Positions 10,201 to 22,180 of a stretch of DNA of 64,000 nt are shown here, in pieces. The stretch covers positions 7,688,001-7,752,000 of the forward strand of contig JAGVVL010000001.1 in the NCBI GenBank assembly GCA_018287875.1. The letters are read 5' to 3'. Position numbers and translations under genes: made by a program. Source of the stretch: Nigrospora sphaerica (lineage: Eukaryota; Ascomycota; Sordariomycetes; Amphisphaeriales; Apiosporaceae). Each line of letters starts with the position of its first letter. The first letter of the stretch is position 1. The notes below the pieces were generated by a model. The model had not been told where the DNA came from and made no database searches. It saw only the letters and a list, made by a program, of their open reading frames with translations.

Positions 10201-12755
10201 GTCCTGCAGAGCTTGTTGACGATTTTGGAAACCAACAACGACGCCAAGGTATTCAAGGTTGACCCGGCCGCTGGACACGGCGATCTCTTGATGAACTGCA
10301 TTCAGAAATCCTCCAGCCCTGCCGTCCAGAACAAGGCTCTTCTTTTGGTCGCGAGCCTCGCCAAGATTGCTCCGGAGTTGGTGCTCAATAGTGTGATGCC
10401 CATCTTTACCTTCATGGGCACTTCAACCCTTCGTCAAAACGACAACTACTCGGCGCACGTCATCAACGAGATTGTCAAAGAAGTTACCCCTCCACTCATC
10501 CAATCCCTGCGCAAGGGCAAGAAGAGCCCCATTGCTGGTGCTTCGGAGCTTCTCCTGAGCTTCGTCACAGCCTACGAGCACATCCCATCCAACAGGAGGC
10601 CGAGGTTGTTTGTCTCCTTGCTAGAAACGCTCGGTGCTGAAGAGTTCATGTTTGCGCTCCTAGCCATGCTCCTCGACAAATATGGCACCACCGCCGATGT
10701 GCTGTCGTTCGCCAGCGAGCTCTTCAACCAGTTCGACATTGAGATCCAGCTCCAAACGCTGATCAAGCTCCTGGACCTCATCGGCGACCTGTTCAAGCCC
10801 AAGCCTGGCTTGTCAGCTTCCCTTCTTGGAATCAACGAGGAGAACAAGAAGGATCCTCAGAAGACAGCCACTTCGCTGCTAGACCTCCCTCCGCAGCTCC
10901 TTTCAAGCAGGAAACTGACTGCGCAGATCCGCAAGGTTACGGAGCAGGACGACATGGATGCGGCTCGGGTTCGTGAGCACTACTCGGCCCTGGTGGAAGA
11001 CCTTCTCTCGCTGGCTGGCAGCCTGAAGTCTTACCCTGCCCTGCAAGCCCGATGCGGCGATTCTCTGCCGAAACTTCTCAACCTCTTGCCTATTGGAGAG
11101 TTTATCAAGTCGGTTGAGAACCTCCTGGATCGGCCAGACGTCACCATCCGGCGCAAGGTGCTGCGAGCCCTCGAGGTTCGAATCGAGCAGGAAAGCCAGG
11201 GAGACGCCAACTCGAGGACCGCGCTCTTGGCTTTCCTCCCGCAACTGACTGCCATTATCCGCGTCACCGACGACATGCTGTACAAATACGTCGCTGTCGA
11301 GTGCGTGGACAAGATTTCAGAGAAGTATGGCAAGAAGGACCCAGAGGCGGTCACTGCTGCCGCTCTCACCATTGCTGGGGACCAGTGTCTCGGTCAGGCC
11401 GACATGACTCTTCGCGAGATGGCGCTTCTGTGTCTGGCTTCGGTTGTCGATGTTTTGCAAGACGGCATCCTCGAGGTTTTGCCTATTGCTATTCCCAAAT
11501 GCTTGGCATACATGAAGGAGAGTATCGTCAAAGAAAGCCTCAGCACCAAGCTTCATTGCGCTGCGTACAGGTTCGTCTCGGCCCTCGCCGAGCATGTCCC
11601 GTATGTGCTTTCTGCGTCGTATATGGGGCAGCTTTTCGCCATCTCGAGTGAATCAGCTGAGGCAAGCCTGGGCAACGACGCCAACGACACCCGGTTGGAA
11701 TGTCTTCAATTCGTCGCTAAGCGGGTCGATGCGAAGACGATTTTCACGGCTCTTGAGCGTAACTGGGCAGTGGCGGCCAGAGCTGGGTTTGCCGTAAGTT
11801 GCGCATATCTCACAGTCTTGACTTGCATGGCTAACAATTTCTGCAGGCGATCAAAGAGTGCCTCGAGATTATGGGCATGGCCATCGACAAGCATTCGAAG
11901 GCCGATATCTCCAAGAATGTCAACTCACTGTCGGCCATTTTCCTCTCGGCGTTGGATCTGCGTCGGGTGAAGGTCGTCGAGGATGCGGAGAGCAGCAGCA
12001 ACGCCGGTCTGGCTCGCGTCGACGACCTTCTCAACGAAGTGGCGCTTCGTATGATCATGAAGCTCAACGACGCTACTTTCCACCCGGTCTTTGAAAAGCT
12101 CATGGACTGGGCTGATGCGGGTCTGCCCAAGTCGGATGCCAAGGGCCGCAACCTCCGCCTTTTGAGTGTTTTCAACTTTCTCCTGGCCTTTTTTACCAGG
12201 TTCGCGTCCATTGTCACCAAATACGCGGCCGATATCATTAAGCCGGCCGTTTCGGTGCTCAGCAAGCCGGATGGCGAGCACCGGGATCTCTGGCGCAAAG
12301 TGCTGCAGACGTTGGCCAAGTGCTTCGAGCACGACCAAGACGACTTCTGGCAGGCGCCCGTTCATTTCGGACCGGTAGCCAGCGCGCTCACGTCGCAGTT
12401 CAACTTTGCCCAGACGCTTTCCATTCACGAGGTACAGGCATATCTCATCCCCGCCGTGGTGGAGCTCGCAGTGGCAGCGGGTTCCTTGGACCACTACAAG
12501 GAGATCAACGACGCCATGCTCAAGCACCTGCGCTCGCCGCACGCACCCGTGCGCTTGGCTGCTGTCAAGGCCGAGCAGAGCCTCACCAAACAACTGGGTT
12601 CAGATGGCAATTGGCTGAGCCTAATTACGTCGATGCTGCCCACCATCAGTGAGCTGCAAGAGGATGACGACGAGGAAGTCGAGAGAGAGACGCACCGATG
12701 GATGGTTCTCATCGAGGAAGTCACGGGTGATAACATGGATGAAAGATTGATGTAG
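7243..12755 (+). CDS. UTP10: U3 snoRNP-associated protein UTP10 (SSU processome, HEAT-repeat)
   Basis: UTP10 is a giant HEAT-repeat scaffold of the t-UTP (UtpA) subcomplex. In the nucleolus it binds nascent pre-rRNA and supports 18S rRNA maturation and rDNA transcription. Exons are 7243-7619, 7680-11793 and 11847-12755 (introns of 60 and 53 nt), giving 1799 aa, the normal family length. The N-terminus MATALAAQLQQIA followed by KAQKAAHAKSLVFPPREA, and then EQSRDEDRTQLTAAEN and YSVEWLVRRFRIHENN, are diagnostic; the last crosses the first junction. The middle consists of repeated amphipathic helical pairs. The C-terminal part (from about residue 1500) is the BP28CT-type region, with NSLSAIFLSALDLRR and FHPVFEKLMDWA, and it ends in EVERETHRWMVLIEEVTGDNMDERL. 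A lysine/arginine patch (PPTKRRRTS, near 9975) looks like a nuclear localisation signal. Confidence 0.95.
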
Positions 12756-14363
12756 TTCTCCTGGCTATTCCTGGAGTCGGTCTCGAAAAGGGGGCGTTTA
12801 GGGTGGAACGTTACGTACTGGGACACAATCTACATGAAGCATTTGTTCTAAAACAAGCAAGTTAACAGAGTACACGCTGTGCTGCCTTTACCTTGCTTAT
12901 CATGGTCAGCACGCCTAATAAGCCCTTGTTCTTTCGAGGCGGGTCACAACCAAGGCCGTCGGCCGTACTCGTCCCCAGAAGTCATTCCTAAGACGGCGGG
13001 CGACGGGCAAACCCCATCAAAACTTGATGTCCTCACGGCCAGCTCCGACAATACGGCATACACAGTATGGGTTGAATGTGGGTTTGCAGGGCACAGGTCC
13101 GCTTTGTGGGCAAGTGACGGGTCCTGCCCCTGACATCCGGGACGGTGAACCGGACGTATGATGAATCACCACGTAGGAGACCGCGAACGGGCGAGACGTA
13201 AAAAGAGGCCATCATACGACGGGTCTTTTGAAGAGAAAACGGATGGGGAAGTCCCAAAGACCGACGCAATCTCAGATTGGGGCGGGAAAGGGGGGGCTGG
13301 TCTCGGGGTTTGCGAGGCAATTGCCCACGATATCGGCGAAGGGCATGAGGCCATGGGCTGATGGGCTTTGCCTGGACGGACAAAAAAGAGCCGGCTGCAT
13401 ATCCCCACACAACCCCGATGCTATGCAGGGCCGAAGGGGAGACGGCCAATCACGGGCGCGGCAATTACCTCAGGCGTTCAAGGCCGGCTGTTTTTGGCCT
13501 GTCTGGGCCCAGGGCGCCCAAGGAACAACTCTGCTTCGCCGGCGCCGCTTTGGGGTGTGGGGCAAATACCGAGGACCCCGAGGTTCCAGACGCTGGGATG
13601 AGCGGAGGAAAAAAAAAATATCAATGCATACCGGAAGCGGCGGACTCAAGTCGCCCGGCCCGTGAGGGGTAATTAGAAACAGCCATTGGGTCGTCCGCCG
13701 CTGCAGGAGGGCTCGAGTCGAGCAGGTTCACCAGCTCGCCCCGGCCGTGGATGCCGAGAGATTCGCCTCTGTACTCGGTACGGCGGACGGCCATCTGCCT
13801 CGCTGGCCTCTTTTGGTCCCGGATGAGGTGCATTAGACCGCCGGTGCCAGGGCTGCATCGCGACTAGTTGGCGAGCTGATCAGCCCCAGGCTGGGCCTGG
13901 CTGGCTGACTTTTCGGCGACCTTCGCACTCGTGAAGTGGGTAGCTGCTGACGTTGAGCCATGGACGGCATCCGCATCACATCCCATAATTCCGGCATCTA
14001 CACGAGCCGACGAGGGCTAGTTGGGGGTGTGTACAATGTACGGGTACATCATCATAATGTACCTACTGTGTACTAATGTAGGTAAGTATGTCATGTAGTA
14101 TGCACATAATCCTGGGTGGTAATGAGCGAATAGCAGTCCGCGGCCACCGGCCCACGCTAAATGGGAGCTCCCCGACTTGGGTTCCCTTGAACTATCCGCC
14201 TCCGCCTTCCGCCGCTCGCATTGACTATTATTCTCTGTCCGTCCCGACCGCATTGCCGCAACTTTTCTCTTCCCTCCTTCCAACCACACCACCCACGAAA
14301 CATCGCACCCCCACACCCGCCACATTGTGACATTGAGTACTTCGCCCCTCCCTGTCCACGACT
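12756..14363. other. spacer between UTP10 and the ALA synthase gene
   Basis: It contains the UTP10 3' flank and the promoter and leader of the heme gene. A GGCCAATCA sequence (CCAAT core at 13446-13450) is a possible CCAAT-binding-complex site, though it lies about 0.9 kb from the ATG. The last 150 nt before the ATG are pyrimidine-rich, as is common in fungal leaders. No gene is supported. Confidence 0.5.
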
Positions 14364-16282
14364 ATGGACGCCGTTCTCCGACAGTCCAAGGCCATGTGCC
14401 CCTTCTTGAAGAAGACGTCGCCCTCGACCCTGCGCGCGCTGTCGACCTCGACCCGTCCCCAGGCCTCCCCATGCGGCGGCACCATCTCCAAGCTCCAGCT
14501 GCTCGGCCAGCGCTGCCCCGTCATGGGCAAGGCGCTCGCCGTGCAGTCGTCGCGCGTTGGCGTCACCGGCCCTGCCGCTGTCTCGGGCATGCGCGGCTTC
14601 TCCAACCACACCAAGACGGGCAAGGCCAACATCCACACAAGCCGCCCCAAAGAGGCCAGGCCGATGGACACGCCCATGTTTGCCCCGCGCGATTCGAGTA
14701 GGTTCCTACTGCTGCTTCTGCGATTCTGTCCACTGACACGCGCCCCTGTGCAGCCCAATTCCCCCCCACGGCTCCCCTTGGCCGGCAGGCCGGTGCGCCG
14801 AACGGCCCTGGCCAGCCAGCAAACGCGACAGCCAAGTTCGACTATGCCGCCTTCTACCAGAACGAGCTTGAGAAGAAACACAAGGACAAGTCCTACCGCT
14901 ACTTTAACAACATCAACCGCCTGGCCAAGGAGTTCCCCCGCGCCCACATGGCCGGGAAGGACGAGCGCGTGACTGTCTGGTGTGCCAACGACTACCTGGG
15001 CATGGGACGGAACCCCCAAGTTATCCAATCGATGCACGAAACCCTGGACGAGTACGGCTGCGGCGCCGGCGGAACCCGTAACATCTCGGGCCACAACAAG
15101 CACGCCGTGGAACTCGAGGGCACCATCGCCCGGCTGCACGCCAAGGAGGCAGCACTCGTCTTCAGCTCGTGCTACGTCGCTAATGATGCTACGTTGGCCA
15201 CTCTCGGCAGCAAGCTGCCGGACTGCGTGATTCTGTCGGACAGCCTGAACCACGCCTCGATGATCCAGGGCATCCGCCATTCGGGCACGAAGAAGGTTGT
15301 CTTCAAGCACAACGACCTGGAGGACCTGGAGGCAAAGCTGGCTGCCCTGCCGCTGCACGTGCCCAAGATCATCGCCTTCGAATCCGTCTACAGCATGTGC
15401 GGATCCATCGGACCAATTGAAGCCATCTGCGACCTTGCCGACAAGTACGGCGCCATTACTTTTCTCGATGAAGTCCACGCCGTCGGCATGTACGGTCCCA
15501 AGGGCGCCGGTGTGGCCGAACACCTGGACTTCGAAGCCCACCAGCAGGGCAAGCCCGAGGGCACCATCATGGATCGCATTGATATCATTACGGGAACGCT
15601 GGGCAAGGCCTACGGCTGCGTGGGAGGCTACATTGCCGGCAGCGCCAAGTTCGTGGACACGATCCGCTCGCTGGCGCCCGGCTTCATCTTTACTACTTCT
15701 CTCCCCCCGGCCACCATGGCCGGTGCCAAGACGGCCATCGAATACCAAATGAACTACAACGGCGACCGGAGGCTGCAGCAGCTGCACACGCGTGCAGTGA
15801 AGGAGGCTCTGGATGCCCGTGACATTCCCGTTATCCCCAACCCGTCGCACATTATCCCGATTCTGGTGGGCAATGCCGAGCTTGCCAAGCAAGCGTCCGA
15901 CATGCTCCTCCAGGATTACCAGATTTACGTGCAATCCATCAACTACCCCACCGTTCCCGTCGGCCAGGAGCGCCTGCGCGTCACGCCCACGCCCGGCCAC
16001 ACCAAGGAGCTGCGCGACGACCTGGTGGCAGCCGTCGACGCCATCTGGACCAAGCTCGGCATCAAGCGTACCTCGGACTGGGCGGCCGAGGGCGGCTTCA
16101 TCGGCGTAGGCGAGCCTAACAGCATCCCTGAGGCGCCGCTCTGGACCGATGCCCAGCTCGGTATCAACCAGGAATTGGCCCAAGAGGTGCAAGCCACCAA
16201 GCCCGTCGGACAGGGTTTTATCAACCACCTGCTCGAGCGCGAGAACCAGAATGCTGGCAGGACGGTGAGCGCCTCTGCCTAA
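14364..16282 (+). CDS. HEM1: 5-aminolevulinate synthase, mitochondrial
   Basis: A PLP enzyme of the mitochondrial matrix. It condenses glycine and succinyl-CoA to 5-aminolevulinate, the first and usually limiting step of heme synthesis. Two exons, 14364-14697 and 14754-16282 (56-nt intron), give 620 aa. The N-terminus is a basic, Ser/Thr-rich presequence holding two Cys-Pro heme-regulatory motifs: AMCPFLKK (Cys12) and GQRCPVMG (Cys51). The catalytic part begins around [21 protein letters not shown]. It has the [11 protein letters not shown] substrate site, the Gly-rich [12 protein letters not shown] loop, [11 protein letters not shown], the [13 protein letters not shown] aspartate/histidine region, and the PLP lysine in TGTLGKAYG. 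The C-terminal region has [11 protein letters not shown]. Heme feedback on import through the CP motifs is known for animal ALAS and is inferred here. Confidence 0.97.
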
Positions 16283-17039
16283 GTGTTTGGCAGTAGGACA
16301 GCGGCGACGTGGGAAAGAGGGGGGCTCACCGGACCTAAACCACGTTCCTTTGAGCGACAGGGCGTGGCCAAATGTGCCCACGATACCTGGTTTGTTGGCG
16401 GATCTTCATTTCGACTGACGGAGCACACTACCCCGGCTTGCGGGTTTTCGATATAACACCTATGTCGCGGCATGGCGGCCAAGTAGCTGCCATGACCCCA
16501 TCCTAACTATCTATGCAACACAATTGGCGCCGTTCTCCTGGAGAAGCGGACATGCCTGTCGATCTGCACCACATGGCTTTCAAACACACGCAAGTTTAAG
16601 GTGATTCCGTTGTGACTGCTAATACTTGGATTCGTATATCGTGACAGGCGTAACGGCGTATAAACGGCGTACAAACGGTTAGACGGTCAGTGAGATGGGC
16701 ATTACACGGGCCGGCGCAGGCTGCCCCTTCACGCGCCGTTGGGCATGCCGCCAGGCTCGCCAAGGGTTTATCCGATCCGACGCGTGCATTTTTCAACCCT
16801 TCCTCCCTGAAGGGCATCTTTTTTGTCCCCTCTCCAGCGACCGGATCGAACCGCACAAAAAAGCATGTGATTATCCCTTTCATGCAGGGACCAACGAAGC
16901 CAGGGGCACAAGGAGCGGCCCGCTATCCCGGATCTACCGGTTATGTACTTGGCACATGGTGCCATATCATGCGCTGCCACGCAACCCCTCCCTCCCAGTT
17001 TTCTCGTGCGCGGTCATTCGGAAACCTCTGTTGCTCGCC
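16283..17039. other. convergent spacer after ALA synthase
   Basis: The 3' flanks of two convergent genes meet here. Overlapping open frames at 16690-17169 have no consistent protein character and were not called. Confidence 0.5.
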
Positions 17040-18619
17040 TTATTTCTTCATATTCCCGGTAGGGGCAGTTGACTCAGTCTGCTCCCACTCGCGCGTGACG
17101 CGGATCATGCGGTGGGTGCTGGCGCCGTCGTCGGCGACAGCGGCGGCGACGGTGCTGCTGCTGCTGTAATCGAGGGGGCCGCCGCAGGCATTCTTGTCCC
17201 TGTCGTCGTCGTCTTCGTCGTCTTCATCATCGTCACCACGGCGGCGGTGGCGGCCGCCGACGACGACGATCTCGAACTCGGCGTCGTAGGTGGGGTTATA
17301 CAGGCCCGGGACCCGGCCCATCGGGACAGGCCGATGGAAAGTTGGCGTCGGTGGGGGCCCGCCGCAATCGTGTAGCCAGGGGTATCGGCGCTGCCGTTGC
17401 CCTTTCGCCGCCGCCGCCTCGACCGCCGCCTTGGCCGCCGCCGTCCGCTGCCGCGACGCCGCCGACTCCTGCCGCAGCGACCGGAACAGCTTCCGTAGCA
17501 TCGGGAGTGAGCCGGCGATGATACCCAGCCCGCACTCGACTACGGACCAGAGGATGATGTTTCCCACGTTGTCTGGACGGGGGAAAGCGGTTAGTTAATC
17601 TGGGGTTGGAAACAAGTCGGTCAGCTTGGCGGGGCCCGGCTTACAGAGGAGGGTTTCCGGATGCTCGTAGGCCGCGCAATACGGCATGCGGATTATGGTG
17701 GCAATGGAGGCCCTGGAGGTCATGGGGCAAATCAATACCGTCTCCTCGGTGGGCGGCGCTGGGTTAGAGTGCCGCGGGAAAGAAGGTGAGGATGGGAGCG
17801 GTGAGGAAGAGGGACGGTGACGTACAGCACGCCGATGGCGAGGATGAGCCACGACAGCAACTTGACGCGGGGGGGCATCTGGACATCCCAGAGCAGGTGG
17901 ATGGGGACGAGGGCGACGGCGGCGTCGGTGACGATGTTGATGGCGGACATGAGGTAGGTGAGGATGACGACGAGGTCGGGGCGGCGGCAGGCGCCGCGGG
18001 CGGGGTCCCAGGCGGCGACGAGGGGCCGGCAGCGCAGGGCGAGGATGAGGGAGGCGGCGAGGGTACCGGCAACGGAGACAGCGACGAGGCCGCCCAGCAG
18101 GGCCGCGTGGACGCGCCGCACCGAGACGCGCGCCAGCGTCGCGCAGACGCTCGCCTTTACGAAGACGGACGTCCAGAGGTACAGCGGCTGCCACAGCGTG
18201 ACCGCCTTGTGCGCCTCGCGCGCCAGCGCCGGCGGCAGCGCCGCCTCGACGCGCGCCCCGACCCCCGTCGCCGTGCCGTACGCGACGACGCCGTTATGTG
18301 CGCTACGCCCGCCCGTGCCGAAGCCGGCCGATGTCAGTGCCTCTGCCTTGGAAGAGAAAGGGGGAAAGGGAGGGAGGGTGAGAGATGAGGATGATACTTA
18401 CAGGAACAGGGCCAACCCGACGCCCATGAACCAGTCCTCGGGCCCCAGGCAGCGCGACCGCACGCGCATCCACAGTCGCAGCGCTACGACGGCGACACTC
18501 ACGACGGTGAAGGCCACGGTGACGGCGAGCAGCGCCGCCGCCAGTCCGACAGGGCGCATCGGGTGCCACGGCCCATCACTTGGCGACGAGGGCGGGATGA
18601 GGAACGTGGATGTTGTCAT
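17040..18619 (-). CDS. seven-helix membrane protein, fungal Rhodopsin-domain (PTH11-like/SAT4) family
   Basis: An integral membrane protein of the large Pezizomycotina family with a rhodopsin-like domain, often described as PTH11-like receptors. Ligand and partner are unknown. Four exons (18619-18402, 18302-17826, 17712-17645, 17572-17040; introns of 99, 112-113 and 71 nt) give 431 aa. The splices are phase-consistent and rebuild all seven helices: TM1 near GLAALLLAV-like residues 25-50, TM2 at DWFMGVGLALFL, TM3 at WQPLYLWTSVFVKAS, TM4 at LLGGLVAVSVAG, TM5 at ILTYLMSAINIVTDAA, TM6 at WLILAIGVLASIATIIRM and TM7 at NVGNIILWSVVECGLGIIAG. The cytoplasmic tail is Ala/Arg-rich, then strongly acidic (DDDEDDEDDDD), and ends with the family-typical RVTREWEQ. 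The exon 1-2 junction is the least certain: the nearest AG acceptors break frame, and the chosen one keeps it. Confidence 0.85.
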
Positions 18620-21600
18620 GGCGAAGCGAGGGTGCGCCCGGTCCGGTCGGAGCGTGGGGGTCACGCCGGCATCGGGGAAAGGAGAGGCAAAACAGAAGAC
18701 CCTTCTCACCCGCGCGTATGGTTTGCTTTCCCATCGTCGCCGGAGCCGGAAAGCGCCTGTTACTTGTAGGAATTCGCCACCCTGCCCCGTTTGCGTCGCA
18801 GCGGTGGTCAAGGTATCATCGAAAGACGGCGAGAGACGTGGTCGAGTGTGGGACCAAAGGGCGGGGGGCCGCGTGTATATGGCGCGCCGCCGTGCACCCC
18901 GAGCGCCGGTCCACTGCCAACAGGCCTCGTCCCGAATCGTACCGCATCAAATAAGGCCCTCCTCGCCCCGCGCGTCATTTTGTCTGCTTGCTACCCAAGG
19001 TCCGGGATACGAGCTGGCCAGCCTCTGTACGTGGGCGGCCGGGCTGTGCTACTACTGCTGCTGCTGCTTCTACTGCTGCAGGCCGGCCGGGGAAAAGAAA
19101 GCCTGATTCAGGGAACGGACGATAAATGAACGGCCGGGCGTCATCTAGGCCGGGTCGGGAGATGAAGACGGACTGCGACTGGCTTGCCGGACCGCCGGTT
19201 CTGAACCCTCTTCCTCACCCTCCTGGCGACCCGTCGTGGTCGGCGTTGAGACTCGATTGTGTGGGCGACACCCAAACCCCAACCTTCAACGCTGCTTGCG
19301 CTGGCGATGATCCATTGATAGTTGGTTGGTACGTTCCAATCTCTCGGCTCCGAAGACACACGGGCCCGTTGACTAGAACTAAGTTTATATCCGACCGGTT
19401 CTCGCCTCCGACCCGCCCTCTCTCCATTTTTCCCCCTTCCTCTTCCCCGCCTGACCCCCTCTATTTCGGGGGGCTCCCTTGCTGATGCAACTCCGGCCCG
19501 TAGCCAGGGGTATTGCACGGTGTTTTACTGGGTATACGAAGTGTACGTCCCATGTAGGTATGTTTTGACCCCTTTCCACCCGTTGTTTCATTCACCACGT
19601 GGTGGCGTTAACGGGACCTACCGAGACCAAGCCTCATGCCAAGGACGAGACGTCTCGCCTCCGTCCGGTTCAGCAGACGGAAAGGAGAGAACGGTGGGAG
19701 AAATGCCGGGTAGCCACAATTTGAACCAAGTTCTAGAAGTTTGCTATGACGCCCCACGGGCGGCGAACGAGGGGCCTGTTGCAAGGATACTTTGTCTACC
19801 GACTTCCACTATAGAGAAACTGACCAAAAAGGTTGCAGAAGGCTTGGTGGGTGGGAGGCAAAGGAAGAGAAGGAAAGCAGGGAAGGTGATCGGCCCCAGG
19901 GCCTACGGAATTTCCTCTCCTCTGTCCGGACTTGCAACGGATCTGCTTCTTCACTTTTTCAGCGGTTGAAAATCATTGCCCGTCAACCGAGGCAATTTCT
20001 GACATCGCCTCACGGAACCACCAGGGAGAATTTGGTTCGGCAGTGACGTCGCCACATCCTGTTGCTGAGGGTATGAACTGAACGAACGAGTTCCTCTGCC
20101 GTTCATAATATGCTTGAGGATATGGAGTGCAGACTGATAATAGAAAGCCAAACACTATGCGTGGCCGCGTCGGTAACGAGACTTCGGGGTACATGGTCAT
20201 TGTTTGGTAAAAGTGAAGGAATGCAGTGTCTCTTCACTGAATACATATATTTCGTAAGTAGCATGGACAAAAAGGCGAAATAAAACCTGTTCCGCAATAT
20301 GACTGGACAGCCCGACGGATACTCGCATTACATTCCCAGCCGAGATCCATACAAAAAGAAACAAATACTTCATAAGCCTAGACTCTGCCCGAAGTGTCAA
20401 CGCTGCAACTTCAATAATACACTACCAGAATCACTACTCTATCAATGACGGCGTCCTGCAGGCCTTAGTACCGCGTCCCTATGCGCTATTAAGACAAACG
20501 CAGTGTACTTGCCATACCGAGATACCAGTGCCAGCTGGCTTGCTGCCAAGTTCCGTTCCGCCAAAACACCAGCACCGGCATTCCTTATATTGTAGCCCTG
20601 TCTCAAGACTTTGCGAGGTGGCGGTTACCTGACGTGCAGCTCCTCCCTCTTCTGCACAACATCTTGGGCATCGTCCTAGCACTACAGTTCAGCCTAAACA
20701 ACGCCATGTGTCACTACTTGGTCACTCCACCTTGTAAGTGATATGATTGCAGTATATTGCAGAAACTTTTGCCGACATTCATGGAACCGGCCTCAGTCAG
20801 CCACAATGCACAACCTGCTCGTGATACAAGAGCCATGGGCCATTCAACCTGTGCCTGTCCACCGAGGTTCGCGCAAAGGTGTGGTGTAGCGTTGAACATT
20901 GTATGGTAGCACCGAACCGCAAAACAAGTTTTGAGGAATCATTCCCCTCACTCGATTAACAAATCTCTCTTTCCGACCAGATATTCAATCTCAAGCTTCT
21001 CTAAAGTATGACACCATCTATTATTAAAGCGTCCCGTCGCCCAAACACCAAGACGGCGTATCTTTATGTGTAATCATATCCAACTTTGAAGGTAACGAAG
21101 CCCTTGAAGCCGGTTTCGACTTGAAATCGGTGACTGCGGCACAGCTCCGCCCTGCCTTGCTATTATATCATGAATAGACCGAATGAACCTCCTCGATTGA
21201 ACCTGGAATGAATAATAGAGCTAGGCGGTCTCGTCAAAGAGGCTGCCTTGGTGGTCCTTGTGGAAGTCATTTGGCTCAATCTTACCTTCGGCCACACCAT
21301 GCCACGCTTACAAAGGGAGTCTCCTCTCTTCTCCGGCTCTCCGGCTCTTTCCCTCTCCCTTCGGCGAACTCACCCAACCCACCTTCATCAAGCAGTCCGC
21401 TATGTACCCTTACGGCTCAGTTCCAGTTGGGCGCACCGAGAGTTCACAGCCTCTCCGGAATGACCACGACAACAGAACCCTTACCAAACACCTCGGTTCT
21501 TGGTCCATACAGCGACTTGCCCGCAGTCCGTAATCCTCCCGTTCTACCTCCAGCCTTCCCACACCTAGACGCCTAACAAGATCATCACCATCACAACTTG

Positions 21601-22180
21601 CTCACATATGCTCTGATGGCGCAAAGGATACATGGTGTATTTCCCGGTCTGATGTCCCAGCCGCAGAGTTTATAGGCTCTTAGACGGGTCCTTGCCCTTG
21701 TCGGTATCGTACAAGGTGTGGTCAATATCGGCCCGCCGACTCTTTCACACGTCCAGAGGCTATCGTACATTCACCCTCCCGACTGATGCCTATAGACTCC
21801 CGCTAGTGGCACACCATAACCTGCTTGGTCTTATAACCTCCTTTAGCGGTGGGTTTAATGGGCTTACCTTTCTTCCGCGCCCTCCTCTCTGCTGCCGCCT
21901 TCGTCTTTGGTCACTTGATACTTGCTGTCAACATCCCTTGAGAACATCAATAATGGCGGTGCAGAAGGTTTAAACCCCCTGGACGTCCTATCGAAGTATC
22001 TAGCAAAGACGGCACTGGGTTATCCCGTTTTGGCCACTGCCCCAACCGTCCGTCCTTAATGCCTCGCGATTCACCTCTTTTGCTCATTGCCGACACCGCA
22101 AGTCCATCCGTCGCCCATCCACGCCGCGACATCACATCCGCTCATTAACTGCCGGCAACACAAGAAATGTAAGCGCCGCC
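18620..22180. other. 3.5-kb gene-poor spacer, AT-richer in its right half
   Basis: No gene is supported. The first part (to about 19.2 kb) is GC-rich promoter-like DNA upstream of the 7TM gene. From about 19.9 to 22.0 kb base composition drops visibly and stop codons become frequent on both strands. Several short frames (around 21208-21576 and 21692-21973) look like fragments rather than genes. This may be a decayed repeat; see findings. Confidence 0.45.

Noticed and set aside
14228..16381. 717-codon minus-strand frame opposite ALA synthase
   Set aside because: It is an antisense shadow of a highly GC3-biased gene. It has no family features, and the plus strand encodes a complete ALA synthase.
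17958..19106. 382-codon plus-strand frame
   Set aside because: It overlaps the 7TM gene antisense and its promoter, and is rich in Arg/Ala as expected from GC-rich shadow reading.
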